Source: Tetrahymena thermophila SB210
Taxonomy: Eukaryota; Ciliophora; Oligohymenophorea; Hymenostomatida; Tetrahymenidae
Direction: 5' to 3'
Assembly: GCF_000189635.1 (NCBI RefSeq)
Contig: NW_002476351.1
Location: 124,001 to 188,000 of the forward strand
Length of the DNA: 64,000 nucleotides
Part shown: one piece after another, positions 35,201 through 46,887 of the stretch
Layout: the number at the start of each line of letters is the position of its first letter
How positions within the stretch are numbered: the stretch's first letter is position 1
Notes under the pieces: generated by a model
The model's input: only the letters and a program-made list of their open reading frames with translations
The model's database searches: none
What the model was told of the DNA's origin: nothing
Translations under genes and position numbers: made by a program

Positions 35201-36511
35201 TTAATTGCTTGGATTCATAGATTAAGGAATATTTCTTTAGCTAGTTATCTATTAATTTGGATATTAAGCTAATTATTATAATCCATTTTGCTTATTTTCT
35301 TTTTAAAAAACTTGGCTTTAATTTTAAAGCTAATTAGTTCTATTTTAGGTATCTAAGTTGTTTTACTGCTATATTTAATTTTTTGGATTCTTAGATTAAG
35401 GAATATTTCTTTAACTAGTTATCTATTATTTTGGATATTAAGCTAATTATTATAATCCATTTTATTTATTTTCTTCTTAAAAAACTTGGTTTTGATTTTA
35501 AAGCTAATTAGTTCTATTTTAGGCTTTTAAGTTCTTTTATGGCTAAATTTAATTGCTTGGATTCATAGATTAAGGAATATTTATTTAGCTAGTTATCTAT
35601 TAATTTGGATATTAAGCTAATTATTTTTATTCATTTTGCCTATTTTCTTCTTAAAAAACATGGTTTTAATTTTAAAGCTAATTAGTTCTATTTTAGGTAT
35701 CTAAGTCGTTTTATGGCTAGATTTAATTGCTTGGATTCATGGATTAAGGAATATTTCTTTAGCGAGTTATCTATTAATTTGGATATTAAGCTAATTATTA
35801 CAATCCATTTTGCTTATTTTCTTCTTAAAAAACTTGGTTTTAATTTTAAAGCTAATTAGTTCTATTTTAGGCTTTTAAGTTGTTTTACTGCTATATTTAA
35901 TTGCTTGGATTCATAGATTAAGGAATATTTATTTAGCTAGTTATCTATTAATTTAGATTTTAAGCTAATTATTATAATCCATTTTGCCTATTGTCTTCTT
36001 AAAAAACTTGGTTTTAATTTTAAAGCTAATTAGTTCTAATTTAATTCTATTATATGTAAGCATAATATTAATCTCTTTATAATTGCATATTCGTATACTA
36101 TTTTGTATTATTTTTATTTGTAAGCTATAGAGCACTAACTGCATCATTTGGATCAATGTTTTATTATTCTTACAATTAAACATTTTGAATTTACTCATTC
36201 ATTCTGATAAACACTTAGTCTTAAAACTATGGAATATAAGAGATATTCATAGATTAAACTTTTGCCTAAATTAATTTTTAATACCATAATTCATTTAAGT
36301 CTGTTTTTATTTATAACGATTCATTACTACCCTATAATTTAATAATTTTATTCATTCTATCTTGTACAATTTATACATCTTTTAATCTAAAATCTCTCTT
36401 TAATTCAGTCATAGTCTGATCATCAAAATATCTAAAACTTCCTTATTTTGAGATGAATCCATATCTTTATTTCCATGAACATCCTGTCTTTATTTATACC
36501 CAGCCTTCCAT
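32205..36511 (-). CDS. PH - repeat - 7-TM - RING-H2 protein, copy C, last RING Cys replaced
   Basis: Exons 34201-36511, 33460-34168 and 32205-33153; introns of 32 nt and 306 nt; 1322 residues, the longest member because of ten repeats. The PH domain and the two-plus-five helices match copy A. The RING reads CSIC, CKNKHYYHKDC, then CPVY where A and D have CPVC or CPLC, so the eighth zinc ligand is a Tyr. Such a RING probably binds its second zinc poorly; ubiquitin-ligase activity is doubtful, though U-box and degenerate RINGs show that loss of one ligand is not always fatal. Intron 2 is longer than in A (184 nt) because it carries a 124-bp TA-flanked insertion. Confidence 0.8.
33237..33360. 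mobile_element. MITE-like element with imperfect terminal inverted repeats and TA duplication
   Basis: 124 bp present in intron 2 of copy C and absent from copies A and B. It is flanked by TA at 33235-33236 and 33361-33362; removing it with one TA recreates the A and B sequence exactly (AATAATATATTTGAAG). The left end CCGTTGACGTTGATTC.. and the right end read in reverse, CCGTCAATCCTC.., pair imperfectly and then share AAGTTAAGGTGC. AAGGTG recurs three times on the left arm. There is no coding capacity. It could be a mariner/Tc1-type MITE or a TA-bounded ciliate internal eliminated sequence kept in the sequenced genome. Confidence 0.75.
34307..36045 (-). repeat. Coding tandem repeats of copy C, ten units
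   Basis: Landmark starts at 34327, 34501, 34672, 34846, 35020, 35194, 35368, 35542, 35716 and 35890. Eight spacings are 174 bp and one is 171 bp, so all units are of the long 58-residue type and all keep frame. Confidence 0.85.
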
Positions 36512-37175
36512 CAGTAAAAAACTATAATATAAATTTATATTTTAATAAAAAATCTTTTTTTTTTTAAGATAGATAAGATAAGATATTTTATCAAATAAAT
36601 TCTTCTAATACAAAAATACTTAACGGATAAATATTATCTTTTCATATTAAGATTTTATTTTCAATTACTAAATAAATAAAATACTAATTTAAGGAATTAA
36701 ATTTTAACCGACTTAATGATAATTATAAATATTTTTCTTAGTTTGTAAATTTATGTTTTTTTATAGTTTAACACTTTGCTATTTAAAATATCTTTTTTAT
36801 TTTTTAAATGTATTTATGAATAAAATTTAATTTGTAAAATGAGGGCACAATTATTTTAAGATTTAAAAAAGGAGGGCAATTATATAAAAAATAAAATATA
36901 TTTTAATGATTTTGTAATGTAATTTTAATTTAATATATTAAAATTTAATTATAATTAATAAATCTCCCACTTAAATTATTTTTATTTATTTGCTTTTATT
37001 ATTTATAAATGCTTACTATATTTACTTATTCAACACTTTTAGATATATAGATAAATAGATCAATGTTCTTCATTATATTTACATTTATTTAGAATATTTT
37101 TAGTAATAAAATTGATTATTTTCGTAAATTTTTTATTATTTAGAACCTACTTTAAAATTAATTAATGTATTTGTT
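36512..37175. other. Intergenic upstream of copy C
   Basis: Family promoter region to about 36900 (proximal and distal blocks), then ordinary AT-rich sequence up to the stop of the coiled-coil gene. Confidence 0.6.
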
Positions 37176-40100
37176 TCACTTTTTGCTTTGTTATTTGTCA
37201 TGTTAGAAAGATGTATTAAGGATTTTAGCTAATTCTTAATTACTCAATTTCCTAATTTTAAATTAAAAAAATGATTTTTTAAAAACGAAAATATAAAATT
37301 ACGGTTTTTTAACATATTTATCTGTTGGATATCTTTCACTTGGTTTTAATTATTCATATGCTGTTGATATATTTCTTTAATGTATAACAGTTACTCTATG
37401 CTTTTATTCAACAGAAGAAGGCCTGGTATTTATATTATTGATATTATTATTATTGGTATTTAATTAAGTATCACTATTGGGATTATTAGTTTATCTTTCT
37501 TGGCTTTTATTTAAAACTTTTTATAAATTCTTCTTATTGAAATCTCTTCTTTCATCAGTTTCGTTTCTATGTGTTACCTTAATAAAATAAATTAAATTTA
37601 TTGTATGTTGTTTAATTTTTTTACTGAAGGTTGCAAATTAGTTGCTAGAGAATCTGATTCAAGCTATCTGACTTTGTATAAATCAATAATACTTTTTGAA
37701 TCGTTTTATAATTGTTAAACATTTGTGATATTTTACAAAACCTGTAATTAAACCTCATCTTCTTCTTAGAATTTTATATATTCTCTATTAGTTGTTTAAA
37801 TTTCTTTATCAATTTGCAAGGGCTATATCTTATTTATTAGTTCAAGAGATATTTATTAAGATTAATCATTAGAGACTTGAGCTTTCAATTAAGGTGATTT
37901 TATAGAAGCTGGAGATTTCAAAGGTGAACTAGGTTCACTTTCTTTGATTTTAGTAACTTTTGAATTGGTCCTTGATTATATAGTGCTTTGCATTCTCGTT
38001 GGGGAGGAAGGAGGTTATATACTTTAAAGCTTCAATTATATTATTTCATCTTCCAATTAAACTTTAGATTATTATAATTTTTCATTTTCTTCCTTTAAAG
38101 AAATGTTTTTTTATAAAGTGTACTTGAATTAACCTTCAAGTTCTTTAATCTATTAAGTTAAAGTATTATTTAAATTTTTGATTTATTCCTCATAATTTTC
38201 TTTAGTTTCTTAGAGCTCCTTCGTAAAATGTCTACCTAGCTACTCTTGCTAGTTAGTTGTTGAACTTTTTTAGTATTCAATTTATTATTTCAAATTTTTA
38301 ATTTCTACAAGAGATGCATCGTATTAACCCTGTAATTTTGATATTTTGGAAACTAAATCTGATTTTGATTTTTCAACAGTTCTTCTATTTTCTTCAATAA
38401 TCTCTTTTTATTGCTTCAAAAATTATATAGTAGATTCCCTCTCCTTTAACTTTTCATCTAGAATCCTATAATTATCTAATTATCTTAGAAGTGAAGCATA
38501 CAAATCTTCATACTCCATATAGTGAATTTTTACATCTTTACACCTATAAATGCTAGATTAAATTTATTTATTGATTAATTAATTTATCATTTAGTAAATC
38601 TAAAAAAATATTATTTTCATTAAAATTTTATGCAAACAATATCTGAAAAATAATTTAGCTGTTTTAATTTACCTTAGTTCTTTTAAATATTTTGCATGGA
38701 TATTTTCTATATTTATTTCAGTTTACTGCTAAAATTCATTGTACTATCTAGTTATTGATGTTAATTCTCTCTGTGTTTATTCTAATTTTATTTTATAATC
38801 TGTGAAATTTGTCAAAATTTAAATATTTTGTCTTTTAAGTTCTTCTACGATTTGTATTTTATCAGTCAAAGAATTTTCAATATTAGACGAGTGGAAAGTT
38901 TGATCTTAATTTATGTCTTTTAATGCAAGTAATTTTTTTTGAGCTTCAAAGAGTTAGTTTTAGAATTCATCTTTTTCCTTAGAAAATTGGTTCAGCTACA
39001 AAGTTTAGATCTAAAAGTCGTTAAGTATTTTCCTATTTTCTTGCTCTAACTTAGTTACTTTAGACTTTAGGATCTATATTTGATTTTGATAATTATCCAT
39101 GTGTATCCTATATTCATTCTATAATTATTGATATTTAATATCCTTTTCCTCAAAAAACCCCTAAAAAATAGTTAAATTAAATAAAAAGTTGTTAATTTGA
39201 CTTATTTTTATTTGAAAAATAAATTTTTACCATCCATTTTTTGACTTCAAGTTACTAATTATCTAATTATATTTGCATTTAATTTATTTATTTGGTTGCT
39301 TTTATATACTACTATTCTAAATCAGCTGAACCCATTTTATATTCTCTTATACACTTTTCCAAATTTTACATATCGATTTCTTAGTTTTTTATTGTATTTT
39401 GGCTTACTTCTAAATCAATCTAAATACCTTTTAGCTGTTTTTAAAGATTGTAAATTAAATTTTATTTTTCCTTTAATTCTTCAGCTTATTCTTTGAATTT
39501 TGCTTGATCATATTCAAGTTTATAACTTATTTCTGAGTATTAATTTTCCTTCAAATTAAGCTTTGCTTATATTTCGTTTATGAGTTTCTACTTTTCTCTT
39601 AGTCTTTGCTCATAATATTCTTTCTCGTTCAGCATTTCTGATTTCTTTTCTTCCACTCTCTTACTGCTCTCAGCATATTATCTAATTTAAACTAAATTTA
39701 ACAATTAAAATCTAAACTAAATTTAACAATGAAATATTAAACTAAATTTATTAAAATCGATTTTACTTTTGAGGTTATCAATTTGGAAGTTTAATTCATC
39801 GATTTTGAGCTACCTTTTAATTAATTCTTCGTTTAGCTCTTTATTCTACAAACTAACTTTATCATTTTAAGAGCTGTTTTCTAATATAATATTTTCAAGA
39901 GTTTTGTTTCTTTCAGAAATTCTATTGTTGATAATTTTTTGGTCTTCTAAATCTTTTGCTGCTTACGTATATTTAGTTTGATATAATAATTTTTCTTCAT
40001 TTCTTTGATTGTAATCAGCTTTAATATTCTTCAAATCAAACTCCAAAGAATCTTTTTCTGTAATCAAGTGCTAAAATTTAGTATTTAATTCCCTGTGTAT

Positions 40101-42036
40101 ACTGTAAATTTCATTAATTTTATGCTCAAATTGTAGTCTTGTTTTTGCCTCTTAATTAAATTGTTCATCTAAAAATTTGTTATCTTCACTTAGTCTAGCG
40201 TTTTCATTTGACAAGCTTTCCTAAGAATAAAATTGTTAATTAATATTATCTTTCTATATTTTTTATAAAAACGTACAAGTTCTGCTTTTAGAGAGCGAAT
40301 TTCTAGCAAATACTTATCACCTTAATCATATACTTTCTGTTCAATCTCTTTAATCAAAGTTTATTTTTCTTCAATATTTTTTTTTAAAGTTTCTACAGCC
40401 TCTTCTTTTTCTTTTTCTAAAATGCACACAGTAGTTTTGAATTCTCCTCTTGCACAATATTCAAGCAAAATCCCAAATACCTTCCAAATTTAGCTAATTA
40501 TAATGTCCTTTTCCTTTAAATGTTCTAAAATTTCATAAAGCATTTCATAAAACCCAAAGCTATAAACGAATAGACACCTGTAAATTCTATCTATACCCTC
40601 GTGCTTCACTCCCTTTAAATATAAATTTTAAAGTACATTTCACATTCTAATGTTTCTGAATAAGTTGCAAACATAATTAATAAACATTTTCATTTATAAA
40701 ATAAGCTTTAAATTAAATAAAAATCCTAGTAGGTTATTTATAATTAATAGAATTTAGGATTATTTTTCATAATATTTTTGAATCATAAATTGATGGCTTT
40801 CAATATATATTAAATGCACTTACTTAGCTTTCTTTTTACTTTATACTTTTTAAAATAATTCAAAATAATTTACCTTACTAAATAAATTTTTTCTATCTAA
40901 GTTATATGTGCTTAGATAATTATGAGTTTTATATTTGGAATCATTAAACTATTTATCACTTTAAGCCTCTGTTAGAGTATCGTTGATCCAAAGTTCTAAA
41001 ATTTAAGGAGTTAAGCCATTAGCTCCTCTGAATTTTTTCTTTATTTTTGCAGAGGAGAATCTATCTGGATTGATTGCATAAACAATATCATTGCTCTAAG
41101 AATTGTCTTGGTTTTTATAATAAACAGAATTAATTGGAGTGGACAAATTTTTTGTATCACTTTTAGAAGAATTTCTATTTTAGTTTAGTGAATCATCATA
41201 ACTACTTAGCTAATTTGTTTTGTTATTCTAGTAAAAATCTTATATTTATATGACTAGCTTCTGATCATTAATAGGACTTGCTGCATTAGCTAAAGTAGAT
41301 TTTCTACTAAAAATCATGAAGTTATTATTTTGGGTATAATCCTTTTATTAGTAACTTATAGGAGAACTTTACAGACTATTTTAAGTTGTTGATTTATTTG
41401 AAACAGTATTTTGTTTACCAGGAGTAATATTAGTTATTCTTATTTTTTTCTTAAAAAATTTATTGAAATGTGTATTGATATTATTCTGTTAAACAGCAAA
41501 TTATTACAAAGCTTTAATTTATTCATCGTTTGAAGGCAAAGTGCTACTTCTCCCATTTCTTTTGCCATTTAGTTTCATTGTATTCATATAAACTTATTTT
41601 TAAAATTCTTTTGCAATTTCTGAGGAGGATTTTTACTCGACATCATCTTCTCCAACAGTTTTCAATTAACTGTAATTACTATGGATATCTTTATAATCTT
41701 CTTTGGTAGATTGAACCCTTTCACTCATTACAGTATTTGTCCTTCTATTTAAATTGAAGCTTTCTTATTTTCTAGAATAATTTATCATAGATTGCAGTTT
41801 TTTTGATTTGTTTGTAGCAGTTATTGAAGTATTCTTTATTTCTAATGGATTCAGAGCCTCTGGTAGATTCATATTTTCAAAGCTATTCTTTCGAGTATTG
41901 TTGCAGCTTTGAAATTCTTTTGCCTATTTTAAAATATGGAAGAAAATAAGAATGTTATTAACAAACGTATATTATTTATCTAATTTACCAAATATAAACC
42001 ATCATAATTATCAACTCCTTGACCAGAGAAAGACAT
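37176..42036 (-). CDS. Large coiled-coil protein
   Basis: Nine exons: 41989-42036, 40874-41923, 40277-40612, 39767-40220, 39231-39691, 38673-39160, 37625-38543, 37303-37577 and 37176-37251; 1368 residues, TGA stop. All eight introns are GT..AG with compatible phases. The start MSFSGQGVDNYDGLYL is the first ATG. Residues 17-340 are Ser/Asn/Thr-rich and disordered. Residues ~340-470 form a compact helical domain (LTPQILELWINDTL, then IDRIYRCLFVYSFGFYEM and IWKVFGILLEYCARG). From there to ~1150 runs a nearly continuous coiled coil, and then a Pro/Ser/Asn-rich tail. I cannot name the family; basal-body, ciliary or scaffold proteins often look like this. The 75-nt intron at 39692-39766 is a multiple of three and could be retained. 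The gene sits between copies C and D of the PH-RING family. Confidence 0.75.
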
Positions 42037-43134
42037 TAAATTAGAGTAAATTTTTAATAAATACTAACCAAATAAGAAATAAATACAAATTTTAGATGAA
42101 ATATTAAAAATATATCAAAATTAGTTAGTAATTAATTAGTATAATGCTTCTAATTTAAGTTAGAAATTAATAAGTGTATGGTTAAAGTTGAATTTCATTT
42201 TTGGCAGAAAAATATTAAATTTAATTTACTCAATTATAAATAGAATTTCATAATTTATAATTTTATATTTAATCTTTTTTTTAACAAAATATTATTTATA
42301 ATTGCAATAAAATGAATACAAAATTTCCAACTATTCATTATAAAAGGATTAACTAATTTATAAAAATTTAATAAATATTTTATTTGAATAAATTGAAATA
42401 AATTATTTTTTAATATTATTAATTAAGCTTTTTATTTGTTTACTCAATAATAAATAAAATTTCATAATTTATCATTTGGTATTTACAAAATCTATATTTT
42501 AACAAAATATTATCTATAAATAAATGCAATAAAATGAATACACTATCTCCATTAATTCATTATAAAAGGATTAGCTAATTTATAGAAATTTAATAAATAT
42601 TTTATTTGAAAAAATTTAATTAATTATTTTTTAATATTAATTAAATTTGTTATTTGTTAATTTTATTATGTAAAGGTTTTAAAATATTTGTTTTAAGTTT
42701 AAAATAAATTCAAACTTTTTAAAAATATTTTTTAAATTAATAGGGTTAAATATATATTTTTTGCAATAAATAGCTTAGGTCTTAATAATATATAAATCAC
42801 CTAAAGGCTATAGAAAATTATGTATTCTGATTTTAATTATCCCTGCCATAAATTATTTAATTTATTTACTTCTTATCAAACTTGATGAGATTATCTAAAA
42901 TAAAAATTTAAATTTATTTAACAATTTGAAATATTAAGTAAGTTATTGGAACATTTTTTTAATTTTTGATACTTTTGATTAATATGAAATAATTTTATGT
43001 ATTTAATTATAAAATATAGTTAGTTCATAATAATATTTTTGATAAATAGATTTTATTTTGTGAAATAACTTTAAGCTTATTTATTACTTTAAAATTATTT
43101 AAACAAACAAAATCGATAATTTTATAATGGATAT
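42037..43134. other. Intergenic with a direct repeat
   Basis: Upstream region of the coiled-coil gene, the 214-bp direct repeat at 42228-42650, then from about 42795 the 3' flank shared by the PH-RING family. No gene. Confidence 0.6.
42228..42650. repeat. Two-copy direct repeat, period about 214 bp
   Basis: ACTCAATTATAAATAGAATTTC at 42228 and ACTCAATAATAAATAAAATTTC at 42442 begin two copies. They share GCAATAAAATGAATACA, TTCATTATAAAAGGATTA and AATTTAATAAATATTTTATTTGA in order. It is non-coding, with several substitutions between the copies. Confidence 0.7.
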
Positions 43135-45763
43135 TCAATTTAAGAGATCTATTCTACAAAGAGGACATTTTCTTGTTGCAGAAAAATTACCTGAATTCAT
43201 CCATCTTATAATACAATCTTTATGATAATAGTGCTTATTTTTACAACAAAAAACTTAATCATTTGCTGACTAGTATTATTCCAAACAGATTGAACATTCT
43301 TATTGTTAGTAATTTTGTATACTGCTTGCTTAGAAGAATTTAACTTAAGATGTTTATTATCTTTATGAACTAATTCCAGATCTGCTCCTTGTGCCGCATA
43401 AAACCTCAAACAATTTAATGAAAAATAGTACTATTGCAAAAATTCCACAAATTGTGTACTTTACAGAGTTAAAAATCACCTTATATGAGAAATACGTTAT
43501 CACAAATGGCACTGTAACCATTATTTAATAAAATTAGCTATATCTTTTTAAGAAACTAGGTTTTAAAGCAGGTAATAAAATTATTTGTATCACATTAAAG
43601 GAGTCTCTAAAGACAAAACTTGCAAAAAGTGATACACACACAAATAAAACTTCAAAATCATTTATTTTATCTTAGGTTTAAATCTCTTCTTAATTAAAAG
43701 CTATCTTATAAATATCTTTTTTATAGTAATTATTATATGCTTTTTCATTAATTTTTTTATATTTCTTAATATCAGTCCTTAAGCTTAAAAATATTTCTTC
43801 AAGGTAAAAGGTTAATTTGGTAAAAGTTATTCCATAATTAATAAGTAAGAACCAATTAGAATAATAGCTCCAATTAAATTGTTCTTACTGATTTTTTAAC
43901 CTAAGCAGTAACCAAATTAGACAAAATATCTCATATGAAAATTACCAATTATCTTTTAAAATGCAAAAAATCACATAAAGGTACTAGTTTACTGGTTCTC
44001 TTACATTTTCTTTATAAACTTAATACTTTGAAAAGTACATCCATATTTTTTACCCTATTACATCTAAAACAGGATTGTAGTTAGGAGGAGGTCTTCTATT
44101 TATTTATTTTTAAAATTTTATTATATTAATTAATAATATTTAAACAGATTATAATATTAAATAATACTAAAAATAAAATATTTGCAGTCATAATTAAAAG
44201 CAAATTATAAAAAGCTTCAAAATATTAATAAAATTAAATAATAAATATATATAATCAAATTTGAAATAATGTTTTACTGCACACTTTCTTTCCAGATGCC
44301 AGTTTTAGAGGTAAAATTCGAAGTAAAATTTTCTATGATTGAGTCAAGATACTCATAGTTTTTGGTGAATATTGTAATTGAAAACATTTTAGAGTCTTTA
44401 ATTTGTATTTAGTAAACAGATTGAAATTCTATATTTTTGTCTAAAATAAATAACTCTTTATTTTTCTCTTGTTCAAAGATGCTTAAATTCTTGTTGATTT
44501 AACTAAGTTTTTCTAAAAGCTGATTGATTGTATACATTTTACTGATATTCACGGGCACTGAAGTGAACGCTTAGACATTGCATTTGATAGCAACTTATTT
44601 AGACTTCAAATGTTAAAAGAAAACACATAATTAAGATATTATTATAGAACAAAAAGTGAAAATGAGCTAATTTTTCTACCATTAAATAAGATTAAACACA
44701 ATTATGAACATTAGAAATATTGAGAGAGACATTTTTATTGGGAAAGAATTTCTTTATTAATCAAAAATATTCTAAAGCTGAATATATTGCATAAAGTTAT
44801 ATTAAACAGTGCTAGAATATTGCTCGTAATTGAATAGACTTGTCTAAGTTGTAATAGGCAAAATTATTTCCTCAATTTTTTGCTTTGCTTGCATTTTTAA
44901 ATTGATATTGTTATTAAGTTCACTTACAAATTTCTCATCATAATAATCTTCTTTTTTACCTATTATATTTATTTATTATTATTTGGTTGCTGTTAAATTA
45001 AAATTAAAATTCTTAAATTACCTATTATAAAGTCTTTTATCTTGCTAAAGACACCTTAGTCTTTTTTTTGTTATTGTTATTCTTTTTAAATATTATAGTC
45101 AACTTCTCTCTTGTTTTAATTATTTTAGGAATTTAAGTTGTTTTACGGCTAGATTTAATTGCTTGGATTGATAGATTAAGGAACATTTCTTTAGCGAATT
45201 ATCTATTAATATGGATTTTAAGCTAATTATTATAATCCATTTTGCCTATTTTCTTCTTAAAAAACTTGGTTTTAATTTTAAAGCTAATTAGTTCTAAATT
45301 AATTCTATTATTGGTAAGGTTAATATTAATCTCTTTATAATTGCATATTCGTATACTAATTTGTATTTGCCAGCTATAGAGGACTAACTGCATCATTTGG
45401 ATTAATGTTTTATTATTCTAACAATTAAACGTTTGGACTTTACTCATTCATTCTGATAAACTCTTAAGCTTAAAACTATGGAATATAAGAGATATTCATA
45501 GATTAAACTTTTGCCTAAATTAATTTTTAATACCAAAGTTCATGTAAGTCTGTTTTTATTTATAACGATTCATTACTACCCTATAAAAATTTAATAATTT
45601 TATTCATTCTATCTTGTACAATTTATACATCTTTTAACCTAAAATCTCTCTTTAATTTAGTCATAGCCTGATCATCAAAATACTTAAAACTTCCTTATTA
45701 TGAGATGAATCCATATCTTTATTACCAGAACCATCCTCTCTTTATTTATACCCAGCCTTCCAT
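43135..45763 (-). CDS. PH - single repeat - 7-TM - RING-H2 protein, copy D (intact)
   Basis: Exons 45022-45763, 44278-44989 and 43135-44095; introns of 32 and 182 nt at the conserved positions; 804 residues. The PH domain is well kept (MEGWVQIKRGWFWQQRYGF, SFKYFDD, LHELWYQKLIQA). Only one Gln/Asn repeat unit is present (landmark near 45148), making this the shortest member and perhaps the ancestral form. The RING is complete: CSIC, CCKNKHYYHKDC, CPLC. Its 3' flank is homologous to that of the other copies, but it is separated from them by the coiled-coil gene. Upstream of its proximal promoter block there is an unrelated stretch instead of the distal GAGGGCA block. It is probably a functional membrane ubiquitin ligase. 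Confidence 0.8.
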
Positions 45764-46887
45764 CAGTAAATAACTAAAATATAAAATATATTCTAATAAG
45801 AAATCTTTCTTTTTTTAAGATAGATAAGTTAAGAGATTTTATCAAATAAATTCCTAAATAATTTCTTCTAATACAAAATTTTTAATAAAATATTGTTTAT
45901 TAATTAAAAAAACAAAATTTTTAAATATCAATTTAAACTTAAAAAAAACTTAGATATTAATAAATATTTTATCCAATTAAGTATTTAAAAATAGATAAAA
46001 ATAAATAATTTAGCCTGATGAATACTAATAAATCATACTTACTTACTTAACTGATAAATATTATTTTTTTATATTCAGATTTTATTTTTCAATTTCTAAA
46101 TAAATAAAATACTAATTTAACTAATTAAATTTTAACTAACTTAATGATAATTATAAATATTTTTATTAATTTGTAAATTTATGTTTTTTTATAATACTTT
46201 ATTTAAGACATTTGCACAAGTAAGTAATATTATTATTATATAAACAAACGATAAAGTAACAATTATTTTTTAAATTGATCAATTTATACGAAAAATCTAG
46301 ATGATTTTATTTTAAATTTAAATAGAAACAATAAAAGCCAGTAAATAAAGAAATTTTTAAATCAGTGAAATAAAATAAAAATAAGTAGAACTTATATTTT
46401 TCAAAAAATGTGTTCGATAATTGACTTAAAATAAAATTATATTATATTTATTTACTATTAAAATTGAACAATTACATCCAAACAAAATATTGATTTATAT
46501 TTATATAAATAACAAGCTAATTATTAGAGTATTCATTGAATATTTTAAGTAAAATATTATATTTTCTTTCTAACTTTAAGCATTATTTATTTAAAATTAA
46601 ATATTTATCTTTTTAAAATAACAAAATCTCATTTTAAAATTGTTAGAATTTAGTTGAAATTACATTTTAAAAAACAATCTAAAATTTCATTCTTAAAATA
46701 GATAAAATTCAAAATTGAAAAATTCTAGTTTAAATTGATAAAATGAGTTCTCTCACTTAATTTAAAATGATAATTATTATATTTTAACAAATTTAATGTT
46801 TATATATAAATAATTATTAATTAGTTTTCTTATTTTATCTTGCAAAATTAACATTTTTCATAAAACCAAAATAAAAATGTTTGTGAT
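45764..46887. other. Intergenic upstream of copy D
   Basis: The proximal family promoter sequence extends to about 45865. About 180 bp not found in the other copies follows, and family-like sequence then resumes near 46040-46190. The remainder is AT-rich with no gene recognised. Confidence 0.55.

Noticed and set aside
24985..36045. Regular repeats considered as a CRISPR or satellite array
   Set aside because: The units are coding, in frame and without unique spacers; this is a eukaryotic genome.
43206..43409. Standard-code frame on the minus strand at the 3' end of copy D, with a similar one at 32267-32479
   Set aside because: It is the wrong frame of the RING exon; the correct frame encodes the CSIC..CKNKH..CPLC finger.
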